DNA of 32,597 bases. Origin: Isosphaera sp. GTDB taxonomy: Bacteria > Planctomycetota > Planctomycetia > Gemmatales > Gemmataceae. The notes under the pieces were generated by a model, which saw nothing but the letters and a program-made list of their open reading frames with translations, was not told the origin of the DNA and ran no database searches. The stretch spans positions 1 to 32,597 of the forward strand of contig PNKH01000085.1 in NCBI GenBank assembly GCA_013822345.1, written 5' to 3'. This document shows positions 32,362 through 32,597 of the stretch, one piece after another. Position 1 is the stretch's first letter. Every line of letters begins with the position of its first letter. The position numbers were made by a program, and so were the translations under genes.

Positions 32362-32504
32362 CCGGGCCGCGTCCGTGGAACCCAGCCGTTGGCCTGGGCT
32401 GAGGAAGAACGGCCCTTCCTTCGGGCCTCAGGGTGCTTGAGGGCCGAAGGCCCGCCCTCCCTCAGCCCAGGCCAACGGCCTGGGTTCGACGCGGACGGCC
32501 CGGC
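32362..32504. repeat. Nested palindrome after the cytochrome gene
   Basis: Outer arms (about 32362-32404 and 32459-32504) are imperfect reverse complements of about 43 bp with a few small gaps; the core pairing is ccgttggcctgggctgagg. An inner hairpin pairs ccttcgggcctcag (32418-32431) with the stretch ending near 32450 (cttgagggccgaagg). The two-level layout is like that of the element at 16527-16706 but the sequences are unrelated. Confidence 0.82.
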
Positions 32505-32549
32505 ACGTAATACTGAAACCCGGTACGCCACGGGAGTCGAGACCTTACC

Positions 32550-32597
32550 ATGCGCCGCCTCGTCCTGTCGCCCTGCTCGCCTTCGCCGCCCCGGCCG
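32550..32597 (+). CDS. Start of a secreted protein, cut by the window end
   Basis: Only the first 16 codons are seen. From ATG 32550 the frame reads MRRLVLSPCSPSPPRP, which is not a signal peptide. After the sixth codon the next frame reads ALLAFAAPA, exactly the continuation of a signal peptide. One extra base (ctg ctc gcc instead of ctg tc gcc) would give MRRLVLLALLAFAAPA. I therefore read it as a gene start with a probable one-base deletion, either a real frameshift or an assembly error. The identity is unknown. Confidence 0.4.
   Translation, partial: MRRLVLSPCSPSPPRP

Noticed and set aside
1176-32504. The repeated palindromes as a CRISPR array
   Set aside because: Copies are kilobases apart, paired as inverted arms, and there are no regular spacers or cas genes.
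1176-32504. The palindromes as ordinary intrinsic terminators
   Set aside because: Hairpins are far longer than usual and none is followed by a T-run on either strand. A termination role is still possible but not by the textbook mechanism.

Overview
The window is about 70% GC. Several genes have a distinctly planctomycete look, most likely family Gemmataceae: a DUF1559 prepilin-type protein, a five-CxxCH cytochrome with a PA14-like insert, a large secreted propeller-type protein, an HPF-like protein with an extra C-terminal domain, and a Zn-ribbon/FHA protein. This taxonomic call is inference from gene content and composition; no marker gene was searched.

Layout. Positions 17-14272 are all on the + strand: a small unknown protein, Zn-ribbon/FHA protein, queC, alanine dehydrogenase, a GT39/ArnT-like glycosyltransferase, the xseA-xseB-ispA-dxs cluster (exonuclease VII plus the start of isoprenoid synthesis), an unknown membrane-anchored protein, an ABC ATPase with its permease, and a secreted LCCL-like protein. 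Positions 14332-26047 are all on the - strand. In transcription order they are DUF1559 protein, GT39-like glycosyltransferase, tRNA-Gly(GCC), trigger factor, clpP2, clpP1, lipoprotein, moaC, long-chain polyprenyl synthase, PLD-like nuclease and the propeller-type protein. Then come a Rieske oxygenase and an HPF-like protein (+), a PolX-N/HhH protein (-), and the multihaem cytochrome and a cut-off gene (+).

How the genes work together. dxs makes DXP, the entry metabolite of the MEP pathway. ispA makes the short-chain prenyl diphosphate, and the second synthase at 17608-18630 extends it for quinones. tig and two catalytically intact ClpP paralogues form a protein folding and degradation cluster without clpX in view. 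The other genes are mostly single housekeeping or lineage-specific functions.

I see no clear new multi-gene defence or metabolic system. The outstanding signal is non-coding. At least 15 long palindromes, most with arms of 20-42 bp, sit in this 32.6 kb. Nearly all lie within 0-10 nt of a stop codon or overlap it. They fall into recurring families (A-D) plus singletons. Loops vary freely, while arm changes are mirrored in the opposite arm. Family A arms each fold on their own, so a pair looks like a REPIN (two inverted REP units). One family D element lies in frame inside a glycosyltransferase gene, another palindrome-like insert lies in frame inside ispA, and four genes have their stop codon within a palindrome. 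None carries a clear T-tract, so they are not textbook intrinsic terminators.
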